10,138 nucleotides of DNA from an uncultured Spirochaetia bacterium (lineage in GTDB: Bacteria; Spirochaetota; CALGPD01): NCBI GenBank assembly GCA_937960625.1, contig CALGPD010000043.1:1-10138 (forward strand), read 5' to 3'. The position numbers were made by a program, and so were the translations under genes. The notes below the pieces were generated by a model, which was given only the letters and a program-made list of their open reading frames with translations, was not told the DNA's origin and ran no database searches. Of the stretch, positions 1 through 6,360 are shown piece by piece; positions within the stretch are counted from its first letter, which is position 1; each line of letters starts with the position of its first letter.

Positions 1-1
1 T

Positions 2-613
2 TTTATCCGTTATTGTAGTACAAGCAACGTATTACTCGTTACTAGAAACAGCAACATGGAGGTTTATGATACAAACTTAAATTATATCACCTCATGGAGT
101 TATGTTAACGGTACCAGTTTTGGTATGGTTATAACAGGAAATACGGTTTTTGTCGGGCGTTATGGAGGAGGAGCAGGTATTGCTAAATACGATGTTAACG
201 GTGTGATTGACGGCAGTTGGGGAACAGCAGGGGTTGCATTGTCTGGAATAAGTATTACAGGTGTAACCATAGGCGGAATTTATATATATGCTACGGAATA
301 TGTAGGCGGCCGGATTTATAAGCTTCTTTTAAGCGACGGTACATTAGTTGATACTTACAATATTGGATTAGACGGTCCAATGAGCATAGCGTATCATGAC
401 GGGTATTTATACGTATCTGAATGCAATAATGGCGGGGCTAACGGGAAAGTCAGCAAATATACTACAACAGGGACTTTTGTTACTTCAAAGGGCTCTTACC
501 CTGACGTAAATGATACAATGATAGCTTATAATCATGCATGGATAGTTTGCGGAAACGCGGGCGGTGGCGGCTTTCCTATGGTTAATACAATTCAAGTTAT
601 TCCTGAATTTTAA
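2..613 (+). CDS. Beta-propeller (NHL/SMP-30-like) protein, 5' end cut by window
   Basis: The frame is open from base 2 with no start codon needed, and the residues before the first ATG at 56 (…LLVTRNS-N) continue the same repeat style, so this is the C-terminal part of a longer protein. The visible ~203 residues show irregular repeats of about 40-50 residues: a hydrophobic strand, a turn rich in Gly/Asn, a 'YLYVSE' or 'IYIYATE' strand, then 'KYDVNG' or 'KYTTTG' ending in a Gly-Ser/Asn turn. This is the usual look of NHL-type or gluconolactonase-like propeller blades. No enzyme motif, membrane segment or C-terminal sorting signal is visible, and the protein ends in IPEF. Glycine content is high and base composition is less AT-rich than in neighbouring genes. 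It is probably an exported surface or periplasmic binding protein, but the N-terminus that would show this is missing. It converges on the gene ending at 636, with only 22 bases between and no hairpin. Confidence 0.7.
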   Translation, partial: FIRYCSTSNVLLVTRNSNMEVYDTNLNYITSWSYVNGTSFGMVITGNTVFVGRYGGGAGIAKYDVNGVIDGSWGTAGVALSGISITGVTIGGIYIYATEYVGGRIYKLLLSDGTLVDTYNIGLDGPMSIAYHDGYLYVSECNNGGANGKVSKYTTTGTFVTSKGSYPDVNDTMIAYNHAWIVCGNAGGGGFPMVNTIQVIPEF

Positions 614-635
614 TTTATTTTAAGTTTGGTAACTA

Positions 636-950
636 TTAAAAACGCTTTGGTGTGTCTTTACTTGCTCTGTTTATAAAGTTTTTTTCTTCTTCAAGCATAT
701 AAAAATATTCAGGTAAAAATTCTTCAATAATATCCATACACTTACGTCTTGCTTCTGGTTTATTCAACGAGTTTGCAATTTCCATACATGAAATAACCTG
801 GTCAGACGCATCGTTTAATAATTCAAGCATTTTAACTTTAACTGCATTATCTTTCGGATTTTCTAATATTTTATATCTTATTTCCGTTAAACCGTCCTCG
901 TATTTGTCCCTGATCTCATTTATTTTTGTCATAAAGTTGTTTACTGACAT
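636..950 (-). CDS. Small helical cytoplasmic protein, coupled to upstream lipoprotein gene
   Basis: This 104-residue protein is not recognised. It has no signal peptide or membrane segment, is charged and rich in Glu/Lys/Asn, and looks all-helical. Its start codon overlaps the stop of the upstream lipoprotein gene as TAATG (one shared base). A good Shine-Dalgarno, AAGGAG, lies 7 bases upstream of the ATG inside the end of the previous gene. This is the classic layout for translational coupling, so the two products are probably made in fixed proportion and may act together. Residues 20-26 read GLTEIRY and closely match GLTKIRY at residues 112-118 of the lipoprotein, which may mean a shared ancestral helix. 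Two Cys residues (55 and 70) are present without a metal-binding pattern. The gene is very likely real because of the overlap and Shine-Dalgarno; its function is unknown. Confidence 0.75.
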   Translation of the reverse strand: MSVNNFMTKINEIRDKYEDGLTEIRYKILENPKDNAVKVKMLELLNDASDQVISCMEIANSLNKPEARRKCMDIIEEFLPEYFYMLEEEKNFINRASKDTPKRF

Positions 951-1447
951 TATTTTTCTCCTTTATCAATTTTAATATGATAATCTCTAAGGAATTTTTG
1001 TAATCTTTTATTAAATTTTTCCCGTTGTTCTTGATAGTTTGCTAATTCACTTCGACCCTGATTTAATAATTCCTGATTGCTTTTTTCAAGCCCGTATCTG
1101 ATTTTTGTAAGGCCTTTAACTAAATAATCCAGTTTTTCGATATAAGCTTTATTTAACGCGTTAACGGGTTTAAACTTTGTTTTGTATTCTCCCGCAGCTT
1201 GTCTGAGTTTTGCGAGTTTCGATATTAATTCTTTTTTAAGAAGGTCAATTATTAATTGTGCTCGAAAATCTTTTTTGATTATAATTTTATTGTACTTATC
1301 AACGAGTTTATCTTCCTGCGTAATCCAGTTTTTCAATTTATTATTTAGAAAACTTATAGCCTGATCTCTTCCCTTTTTTGCACAATTGATAAGGATTAAA
1401 GTTATTGAGATGAAAAGTATGTATTTCAAAAATAATCTCGTTTTCAA
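950..1447 (-). CDS. Helical lipoprotein with TTG start
   Basis: This 165-residue protein is predicted to be membrane-anchored. Residues 1-21 form a basic then hydrophobic signal sequence (MKTRLFLKYI…LILI) followed by L-I-N-Cys22, a relaxed lipobox with Asn at -1. After Cys22 the chain is highly charged (Lys/Glu/Gln rich), without Gly/Pro-rich stretches, and probably forms long helices or coiled coil from about residue 35 to 155. The start is TTG at 1445-1447: the upstream bases read GGAG with a 5-base gap to TTG, the signal peptide begins exactly there, and no in-frame ATG lies upstream. The family is not recognised. It heads a two-gene operon with the 104-residue protein downstream. Its divergent neighbour also encodes a secreted, possibly lipidated protein, and the 107-bp gap must hold promoters for both. 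Likely location is the periplasmic face of the inner or outer membrane; no partner can be named. Confidence 0.75.
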   Translation of the reverse strand: MKTRLFLKYILFISITLILINCAKKGRDQAISFLNNKLKNWITQEDKLVDKYNKIIIKKDFRAQLIIDLLKKELISKLAKLRQAAGEYKTKFKPVNALNKAYIEKLDYLVKGLTKIRYGLEKSNQELLNQGRSELANYQEQREKFNKRLQKFLRDYHIKIDKGEK

Positions 1448-1517
1448 TATATCTCCGCATATAAACTTTTTTAATATATCGGAAAATATTAAAAACGCGT
1501 TATCAAAATAAAAATTC

Positions 1518-1546
1518 TTGATAGCAAATCGTATTTATAATAAAAT
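1518..1546 (+). promoter_or_regulatory. Sigma70-type promoter for the phosphoesterase-like gene
   Basis: TTGATA (1518-1523), a spacer of exactly 17 bases, then TAAAAT (1541-1546). An alternative -10, TATAAT, overlaps at 1536-1541 but has no good -35. Either -10 would start transcription at about 1548-1553, within about seven bases of the ATG at 1555, so the transcript would be leaderless or nearly so. Confidence 0.5.
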
Positions 1547-1554
1547 CTGAAAGT

Positions 1555-2496
1555 ATGAAATACCGTTATATTATATTAATTTTATCTTTACTTTTATTTT
1601 TATTCTGCACTCGTGAAAAAAAGATTGTTCCTAAAAAATTAAATATCAAAAATAAATTCAGCGCTAAAAGCATTGATTTCAGTTTTGCGGTTTACGGTGA
1701 GGGTAGTAATAGCAAAACAAATCATATAAAAATTATTAAATTAATATCCAAATTGGATGTAGATTTAATAATAAACACAGGAAATATTATACCTGCAAAT
1801 CCGGTTGAAAAGAATTGGGATAATCTTTTTAGAATGTTTTCTCCTATTTCCGGAAAGCTCGCGCGTTTCTATATAACTCCGGGAAAGAATGAGCGGAAAA
1901 ATATCGATGAAATAAAAAACCGGTTTGCAAATATATCAGAATTAATGAAGGACAGGACTTATTATTCCTTTACTTATAAAAACGCGTTGTTTTTAATTAT
2001 CAACTCATATATGAGGAAAGCTCTATATAAACAACATGAATTTATGCTTAGAGCTTTAAAAAACTTTATAAAGACAATAAACGGCCCGGTTTTCGTTTTT
2101 TCCCACACTCCTGTTTATTCAACAGGGCCTTCGGGTGTCAGTAAGTTTTTAACAAGGCAATGGTTGATTCTGCTTGAACACTTCAGAACGAATATTATTT
2201 TTTCAGCTAAAGACAGATTGTACGCGCGGTGTAAAACATCAGATGCCACGAGTACTATTTGTCTGATTTCAGGCGGAGCAAGTGATTGGAACGATAAATG
2301 CGGTAAGTCCGGAAAAGAATTTGAACAATATATTTGTATTCCCAAACCTCATTTTATATACGTTGGTGTTAAAAGAAACCGGATTGGAGTGCGCGTTATT
2401 GATATTAACAACAGAGTAATCGACAGTTTTGAAACCATAGTGAAATCAAGACGGCATACCCGTAAAGGTATTCCAAGGTTATACCGGCCGTTTTAA
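1555..2496 (+). CDS. Secreted metallophosphoesterase-fold protein with degenerate active site
   Basis: This 313-residue protein begins with a signal sequence (MKYRY then a Leu/Ile/Phe run) ending at Cys18 in FLFC; Phe at -1 is a poor lipobox, so it may be lipidated or simply membrane-anchored. The rest follows the calcineurin-like, purple-acid-phosphatase-type layout: first strand FAVYGEG (residues 44-50), 'INTGN' (73-77) then a tryptophan helix, 'FYITPGKNE' (105-113), 'VFSHTPVYSTGPSG' (181-194) and 'NIIFSAKDRLYAR' (213-225) followed by 'LISGGASDW'. Family members normally carry Asp in the first strand, GD, GNHE and GHxH at these places. Here they read YGE, GN, GKNE and AKDR, and only His184 of the SHxP motif survives. 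The fold is probably kept while two-metal catalysis is lost. Four cysteines (226, 236, 249, 261) in the C-terminal part could form disulfides outside the cytoplasm. The ATG has no Shine-Dalgarno and sits just after a promoter; a stop at 1522 rules out extension upstream. Confidence 0.75.
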   Translation: MKYRYIILILSLLLFLFCTREKKIVPKKLNIKNKFSAKSIDFSFAVYGEGSNSKTNHIKIIKLISKLDVDLIINTGNIIPANPVEKNWDNLFRMFSPISGKLARFYITPGKNERKNIDEIKNRFANISELMKDRTYYSFTYKNALFLIINSYMRKALYKQHEFMLRALKNFIKTINGPVFVFSHTPVYSTGPSGVSKFLTRQWLILLEHFRTNIIFSAKDRLYARCKTSDATSTICLISGGASDWNDKCGKSGKEFEQYICIPKPHFIYVGVKRNRIGVRVIDINNRVIDSFETIVKSRRHTRKGIPRLYRPF

Positions 2497-2502
2497 AAAA
2501 TA

Positions 2503-2531
2503 AAGGGCTAATCCAAAACGGAAAAGCCCTT
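2503..2531 (-). terminator. Hairpin terminator of groEL, possibly bidirectional
   Basis: AAGGGCT (2503-2509) pairs with AGCCCTT (2525-2531) as a 7-bp stem. A short inner TCC/GGA pairing is possible in the 15-base loop. On the minus strand the stem is followed by TTATTTTTT, a good U-tract, so it serves groEL best. On the plus strand, after the phosphoesterase-like gene, the trailing sequence is AT-rich but has no clean U-run. Confidence 0.7.
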
Positions 2532-2574
2532 AATATATTTAATTTTATAATTTGCTTATTTAGCAGATACGGTA

Positions 2575-4215
2575 TTAATACATACCGCCCATGCCGCCCA
2601 TTCCACCTGGCATGCCAGCCGGCATTGCAGGGCCTGCATTTTCTTCTTTTTTATCACATACTGAACATTCAGTTGTAATTAACAACGCCGCAATTGAAGC
2701 TGCGTTTTGAACTGCAGAGCGGGAAACTTTTGCAGGGTCAATTACTCCGCTTTTGATTAAGTCTTCCCATTCGCCTTTTTGAGCATTGAAACCAATGTTT
2801 CCTTTTTCTTCTAATGCTCTTGCCGCAATAATAGAACCGTCAAGGCCGGCATTATCAGCTATTGTTCTAATAGGTTCTTCTAAAGCGCGTCTAACAATTT
2901 TTTTGCCTATTGCCTGATCGCCTTCAAGTTTAAGGGTTTCTAGAGCAATTGAAGCGCGGATTAATGTAATACCGCCGCCGGGAACAATACCTTCTTCAAC
3001 TGCTGCTTTAGTAGCGTTTAATGCGTCTTCAACGCGGGCTTTCTTTTCTTTAAGTTCAACTTCTGTAGCCGCTCCAACGTTAATAACAGCAACACCACCG
3101 GATAATTTTGCTAAACGTTCTTGTAATTTTTCTTTATCATATTCACTTGTTGAATCTTCAATTGATTTTCTAATAGTTGTTATTCTTGCATCAATATCAG
3201 CTTTTTTTCCTTTTCCTTCAACAATAGTAGTGTTTTCTTTGTCGATTTTTACGTTTTTAGCTGTACCTAAATCATTAATATTAACCTGATCAAGTTTCAT
3301 TCCTAAATCTTCAGATACAACACTGCCTCCGGTTAAGATAGCGATATCTTCAAGCATTGATTTTCTTCTATCACCAAAACCCGGAGCTTTTACAGCACAT
3401 GTATTTAATGTACCTCTGATTTTATTAACAACGAGTGTTGCTAAAGCTTCACCCTCAACGTCTTCAGCGATGATTAATAAAGGTTTGCCTGACTGCGCTA
3501 CTTTTTCAAGTAATGGAAGCATGTCTTTTAATGTAGATATTTTTTTGTCATATAACAAAATAAACGGATCTTCTAATGATGCAACCATGTTTTCAGCATC
3601 AGTAACGAAATATGGAGATAAGAAACCTCTGTCAAACTGCATACCTTCAACTGTTTCAAGGTGTGTTTCCGTTGTTTTTGCTTCTTCAACTGTGATTACA
3701 CCGTCATTGCCTACTTTATCCATAGCTTCAGCAATGAGTTCACCGATTTCAGAATCATTGTTAGCTGAAATTGTTCCAACTTGAGCAATTTCTTTTTTGT
3801 CTTTAATTGCAGTAGACATTTTTTTGATTTCTTCAACAACCACAGCAACGGCCTTTTCAATACCTCTTTTGATATCCATTGGATTACCGCCGGCAGTAAC
3901 GATTTTTAATCCTTCTTTAATCATTGCTTGTGCAAGAACGGTAGCTGTTGTTGTTCCGTCTCCGGCAGCGTCATTGGTTTTAGTAGCAACTTCTTTTACC
4001 ATTTGAGCGCCTAAATTTTCGAAAGCATCTTCAACTTCGATTTCCTTTGCAATTGTAACACCGTCATTTGTTACTGTAGGAGCGCCGAATTTCTTTTCAA
4101 GTACAACGTTTCTCCCTTTTGGTCCTAATGTGACTTTGACGGCATTTGCCAGTTTATTCACGCCTTCCATTAAAGCACGTCTGGCATCTTCGTCAAATTT
4201 TATAATTTTTGCCAT
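2575..4215 (-). CDS. groEL: Chaperonin GroEL (Hsp60)
   Basis: This 546-residue protein is the cytosolic ATP-driven chaperonin that forms the double-ring folding chamber with GroES. The start is the ATG at 4213-4215, giving MAKIIKFDEDAR, the normal GroEL N-terminus. GAGG lies 8-9 bases upstream; an in-frame ATG 51 bases further upstream would add an atypical Ile/Asn/Lys-rich extension and is rejected. Family signatures are intact: KVTLGPKGRNVVL, the nucleotide-binding GDGTTTATVLA, the family motif near AATEVELKEKKARVEDALNAT, VPGGG, and the C-terminal GGM repeat tail (MPGGMGGMGGMY). One oddity is CSVC just before the tail, a close cysteine pair in the lower equatorial region. The gene stands alone: no groES precedes it, and its upstream neighbour is the divergent hslO. 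It ends at a hairpin terminator with a U-tract. The CIRCE operator of HrcA is not visible upstream. Confidence 0.98.
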   Translation of the reverse strand: MAKIIKFDEDARRALMEGVNKLANAVKVTLGPKGRNVVLEKKFGAPTVTNDGVTIAKEIEVEDAFENLGAQMVKEVATKTNDAAGDGTTTATVLAQAMIKEGLKIVTAGGNPMDIKRGIEKAVAVVVEEIKKMSTAIKDKKEIAQVGTISANNDSEIGELIAEAMDKVGNDGVITVEEAKTTETHLETVEGMQFDRGFLSPYFVTDAENMVASLEDPFILLYDKKISTLKDMLPLLEKVAQSGKPLLIIAEDVEGEALATLVVNKIRGTLNTCAVKAPGFGDRRKSMLEDIAILTGGSVVSEDLGMKLDQVNINDLGTAKNVKIDKENTTIVEGKGKKADIDARITTIRKSIEDSTSEYDKEKLQERLAKLSGGVAVINVGAATEVELKEKKARVEDALNATKAAVEEGIVPGGGITLIRASIALETLKLEGDQAIGKKIVRRALEEPIRTIADNAGLDGSIIAARALEEKGNIGFNAQKGEWEDLIKSGVIDPAKVSRSAVQNAASIAALLITTECSVCDKKEENAGPAMPAGMPGGMGGMGGMY

Positions 4216-4266
4216 TTTAATGCACCTCTTTATATTGTTTTTTATATATATATATTCTGAAAACAA

Positions 4267-4295
4267 AAATTAATAAAGAACACTTACAATGGCAA
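4267..4295 (-). promoter_or_regulatory. Candidate groEL promoter
   Basis: On the minus strand TTGCCA (4290-4295) is followed after 17 bases by TAATTT (4267-4272), giving a leader of about 45 bases. The DNA is very AT-rich and includes a TA dinucleotide run at about 4243-4256, so chance matches are likely. A second candidate, TTGTTT followed by the TA run, lies closer to the gene. No inverted repeat of the CIRCE type (TTAGCACTC-N9-GAGTGCTAA) is present. Confidence 0.35.
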
Positions 4296-4332
4296 ATTTA
4301 ATAAATAATTATTTAAAAAAAATATATTCCCC

Positions 4333-4359
4333 TTGACATGTATAAATAATTGTTATAAT
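4333..4359 (+). promoter_or_regulatory. Sigma70-type promoter for hslO
   Basis: TTGACA (4333-4338) and TATAAT (4354-4359) are both perfect consensus hexamers, separated by a short 15-base spacer. Transcription would start near 4366, leaving a leader of about 107 bases before the ATG at 4474. The short spacer is the only weak point. Confidence 0.55.
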
Positions 4360-4473
4360 TGCATATAAATCAAAATCATGCACAGGAATAACATTGAATT
4401 GCTTTATCAATTTTTTAAAAAAAGGAAGATAATTACTTCTTGACTCTTTTTTGTTAAACAGTATTTTTCTAAT

Positions 4474-5355
4474 ATGGAAGACGTATTAATTAGAGGATTA
4501 ACAGATAATGGTCATTTCAGGGTTTCGTTTGTTTCATACCCTAACTTAGCTGAAAAGGTTAGAAAAATTCACAATACAACACCTTTAAGCACAATTGCAT
4601 TAACGCATTTTACCGGAGTTTCGCTTTTATTATCTACCGGGCTTAAGCATACCGAACAATATTCTCTACATTTAAAATGCAGCGGTGTATTAAAAGGTTT
4701 TTCTTCGGATGTAAACAGTCAGGGAGTTATTAGGGTTTTTCCTCATAACCCCACTGCCCTTATTAATGCCGCCGAAGCTGAGTTTAGTGTAAAAAAAGGA
4801 ATTGAAACCGGTTCAATTAATGTAATAAAATGGTTACAGAACGTAAAACAGCCTTATCAAAGTATCAGTAATATTGAGTATTCTTCAATTGCTCAGGATT
4901 TTACTTTATACTTAACGCGTTCCGAGCAGATACCGTCTGCAATTGTTTTAGGGGAATATATAGATAAGGATTCAAGTGTTGCTTATGCGGGGGGATTATT
5001 AATTCAAGCCATGCCTGATGCAGAAGATAATGAAATAGGTTTTATAGAAACTACAATTGACATGAACCCTTCATTAATAGAAATGCTGCTTGAAAGTTAT
5101 ACCTTTGAAATGATTATGGATAAAGTTGTGGGCATCATGGGATTTAATGAACTGTCGCGTACAAAACCTATATTTCAATGTAATTGCAGTAAGGGCAGAG
5201 TGGAAAGCGCGCTAATATCAACAGGTCTAAATGAGCTTGAAGATATTTACAACAAGAATGAAATGGTTGAAATCGTTTGTGAATACTGTAAAAATGAATA
5301 TAATTTTCACCCTGACGAAATCAAATTATTAATGGATGAAATAAAATCTGTTTAA
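4474..5355 (+). CDS. hslO: Hsp33 redox-regulated chaperone
   Basis: This 293-residue cytosolic holdase is activated by oxidation; length matches the family. The N-terminal domain contains the usual 'GV.KG' core segments and the strongly conserved YAGGLLIQAMPDA (171-183). The C-terminal zinc redox switch is complete: Cys236-x-Cys238 and Cys269-x-x-Cys272, which bind zinc when reduced and form disulfides under oxidative stress in characterised Hsp33. The ATG at 4474 is the first possible start after an in-frame TGA at 4441, and the N-terminus MEDVLIRGLT is normal for the family. No Shine-Dalgarno lies near it; the only purine-rich stretch (AAAGGAAG) is about 45 bases upstream. The gene is divergent from groEL, pairing two protein-quality-control genes. 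Its stop codon overlaps that of the convergent crotonase gene, with no terminator in between. Confidence 0.97.
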   Translation: MEDVLIRGLTDNGHFRVSFVSYPNLAEKVRKIHNTTPLSTIALTHFTGVSLLLSTGLKHTEQYSLHLKCSGVLKGFSSDVNSQGVIRVFPHNPTALINAAEAEFSVKKGIETGSINVIKWLQNVKQPYQSISNIEYSSIAQDFTLYLTRSEQIPSAIVLGEYIDKDSSVAYAGGLLIQAMPDAEDNEIGFIETTIDMNPSLIEMLLESYTFEMIMDKVVGIMGFNELSRTKPIFQCNCSKGRVESALISTGLNELEDIYNKNEMVEIVCEYCKNEYNFHPDEIKLLMDEIKSV

Positions 5356-6119
5356 GTTTTCCAGTTAGGGTCACGTTTTTCAAAGAAAGCATTTATACCT
5401 TCAGTTGCGTATTCCTGCTGTATCCATTTTGTAAACTCTGATAATTCGGTTTTTAATCCCTCAATTGTTGGCATCTTGTAGTAGAGGTTAATCATTTCCT
5501 TAGCTTTGTAAATTGCTTGCGGGCAGTTCTCTGACATTAATTTAAGCGTATTCAATGCTTCATATATTAACGTGTTTCCGTTGTCGAAAATTCTATCGAT
5601 AAGCCCGATTTCCCAAGCATCTTCAGCAGCAATTTTTTTGCCTGTAAATATTATTTCTTTGGCTAAACCCGGCCCAATTCTTTTTATTAACAACTGTGTG
5701 CCGCCCCAACCGGGATACATCCCTAAACTAACTTCAGGTAAGCCTACCATAATATCCATTGTTGAGTAAATAAGGTCGCAGCTTAATGCAAGTTCAAGCC
5801 CTCCTCCAAAAGCGAAACCGTTTAATGCGGCTATAACGGGTTTTTTATAGTTGAAAATTTTGTTAATTACTTTTTTTCCATATTGAACATAATCAATAAA
5901 GTTATCGATATCAGCGGCTTCTTTTAAATCTGCGCCCGCACAAAATGAATCATTTACTCCGGTAATTATAATTCCGGTAATTTTCTCGTTGTTTTCACAC
6001 TGTTCCAGCAGATTAAGCAAGCCCTCGAATAGTTCTCTGCTTGCCTTATTTTTCCGTTTTTCATCGTTTAATATAATTATTCCGGATTTTTCAAATTGTT
6101 CTAAAGTGGTTAAACTCAT
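5352..6119 (-). CDS. Enoyl-CoA hydratase/isomerase (crotonase) family protein
   Basis: This 255-residue cytosolic enzyme acts on acyl-CoA thioesters; full length for a single-domain crotonase. The oxyanion-hole segments are FCAGADL (59-65) and NGFAFGGGLELAL (100-112). Both catalytic glutamates typical of hydratases are present: Glu109 in GGGLEL and Glu129 in GLPEVSLGMYPGWGGTQ. This supports syn-addition or removal of water across a 2,3-double bond (enoyl-CoA hydratase or 3-hydroxybutyryl-CoA dehydratase type) rather than a Glu-deficient decarboxylase or thioesterase. The exact substrate cannot be read from sequence. The ATG is preceded by AGGAG with 7 bases between. No acyl-CoA dehydrogenase, thiolase or CoA ligase gene is adjacent, so pathway context is lacking. 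The stop codon lies inside TTAA shared with the end of hslO on the other strand. Confidence 0.92.
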   Translation of the reverse strand: MSLTTLEQFEKSGIIILNDEKRKNKASRELFEGLLNLLEQCENNEKITGIIITGVNDSFCAGADLKEAADIDNFIDYVQYGKKVINKIFNYKKPVIAALNGFAFGGGLELALSCDLIYSTMDIMVGLPEVSLGMYPGWGGTQLLIKRIGPGLAKEIIFTGKKIAAEDAWEIGLIDRIFDNGNTLIYEALNTLKLMSENCPQAIYKAKEMINLYYKMPTIEGLKTELSEFTKWIQQEYATEGINAFFEKRDPNWKT

Positions 6120-6360
6120 ATTATTGCTCCTGCATATACCTATTATCGAGCGTTTTAGGGTAAAATAATTAATATGATTGTTATTTTTTTTGATTAATAA
6201 TTTTTTTTATAATGATTTTTATAAATTATTTCGTATGGTCAGTTGTCTTATAAAATTAAAAAATACATTATGTTTATTTCGTATTTTATTATTTTTATAG
6301 TATGAAACATGAATAATTATTAGTGTTAAAATCCACAGATAAAAATTTCAGGAGGCACTT
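6120..6360. other. AT-rich divergent intergenic region
   Basis: These 241 bases separate the crotonase gene (minus) from the CsgG-like gene (plus) and must hold both promoters. The strand is dominated by T and A runs, which makes promoter calls unreliable. For the plus strand the best candidate is TTGTCT (6243-6248), 17 bases, CATTAT (6266-6271), only four of six matches in each hexamer. No convincing ORF, hairpin or operator was found. Confidence 0.4.
6350..6355 (+). promoter_or_regulatory. Consensus ribosome binding site of the CsgG-like gene
   Basis: AGGAGG, a perfect Shine-Dalgarno core, lies 5 bases before the ATG at 6361. It is the strongest site in the window and fixes the start of the signal peptide. 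It contrasts with hslO and the phosphoesterase-like gene, which have none. Confidence 0.85.

Noticed and set aside
614..635. Terminator between the propeller gene and the small helical protein gene
   Set aside because: The 22-base gap has no inverted repeat of useful length.
1182..1364. 60-codon plus-strand frame opposite the lipoprotein gene
   Set aside because: Antisense to a better supported gene with start signals; no ribosome site.
2115..2345. 76-codon minus-strand frame inside the phosphoesterase-like gene
   Set aside because: Shadow frame; the plus-strand product has signal peptide and family motifs.
3470..4006. Open frames on the plus strand opposite groEL (3470-3784 and 3797-4006)
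   Set aside because: They are antisense to strongly conserved groEL codons, have no ribosome site and encode Ser/Ile/Val-rich products typical of reverse-frame shadows.
4243..4256. TA dinucleotide run before groEL as a phase-variation repeat
   Set aside because: Only about seven units, in a generally AT-rich leader; too short to argue for slippage control without comparison between strains.
4213..4266. Upstream ATG giving GroEL a 17-residue extension
   Set aside because: The extension is Ile/Asn/Lys-rich and unlike any GroEL; the internal ATG has a ribosome site and the standard MAK start.
6310..6321. TGAATAATTATT, repeated exactly at 9716-9727, upstream of the CsgG-like gene and psd
   Set aside because: A 12-base match of nearly pure A/T in AT-rich intergenic DNA is expected by chance; similar AATAATTATT runs occur elsewhere, such as near 4303.
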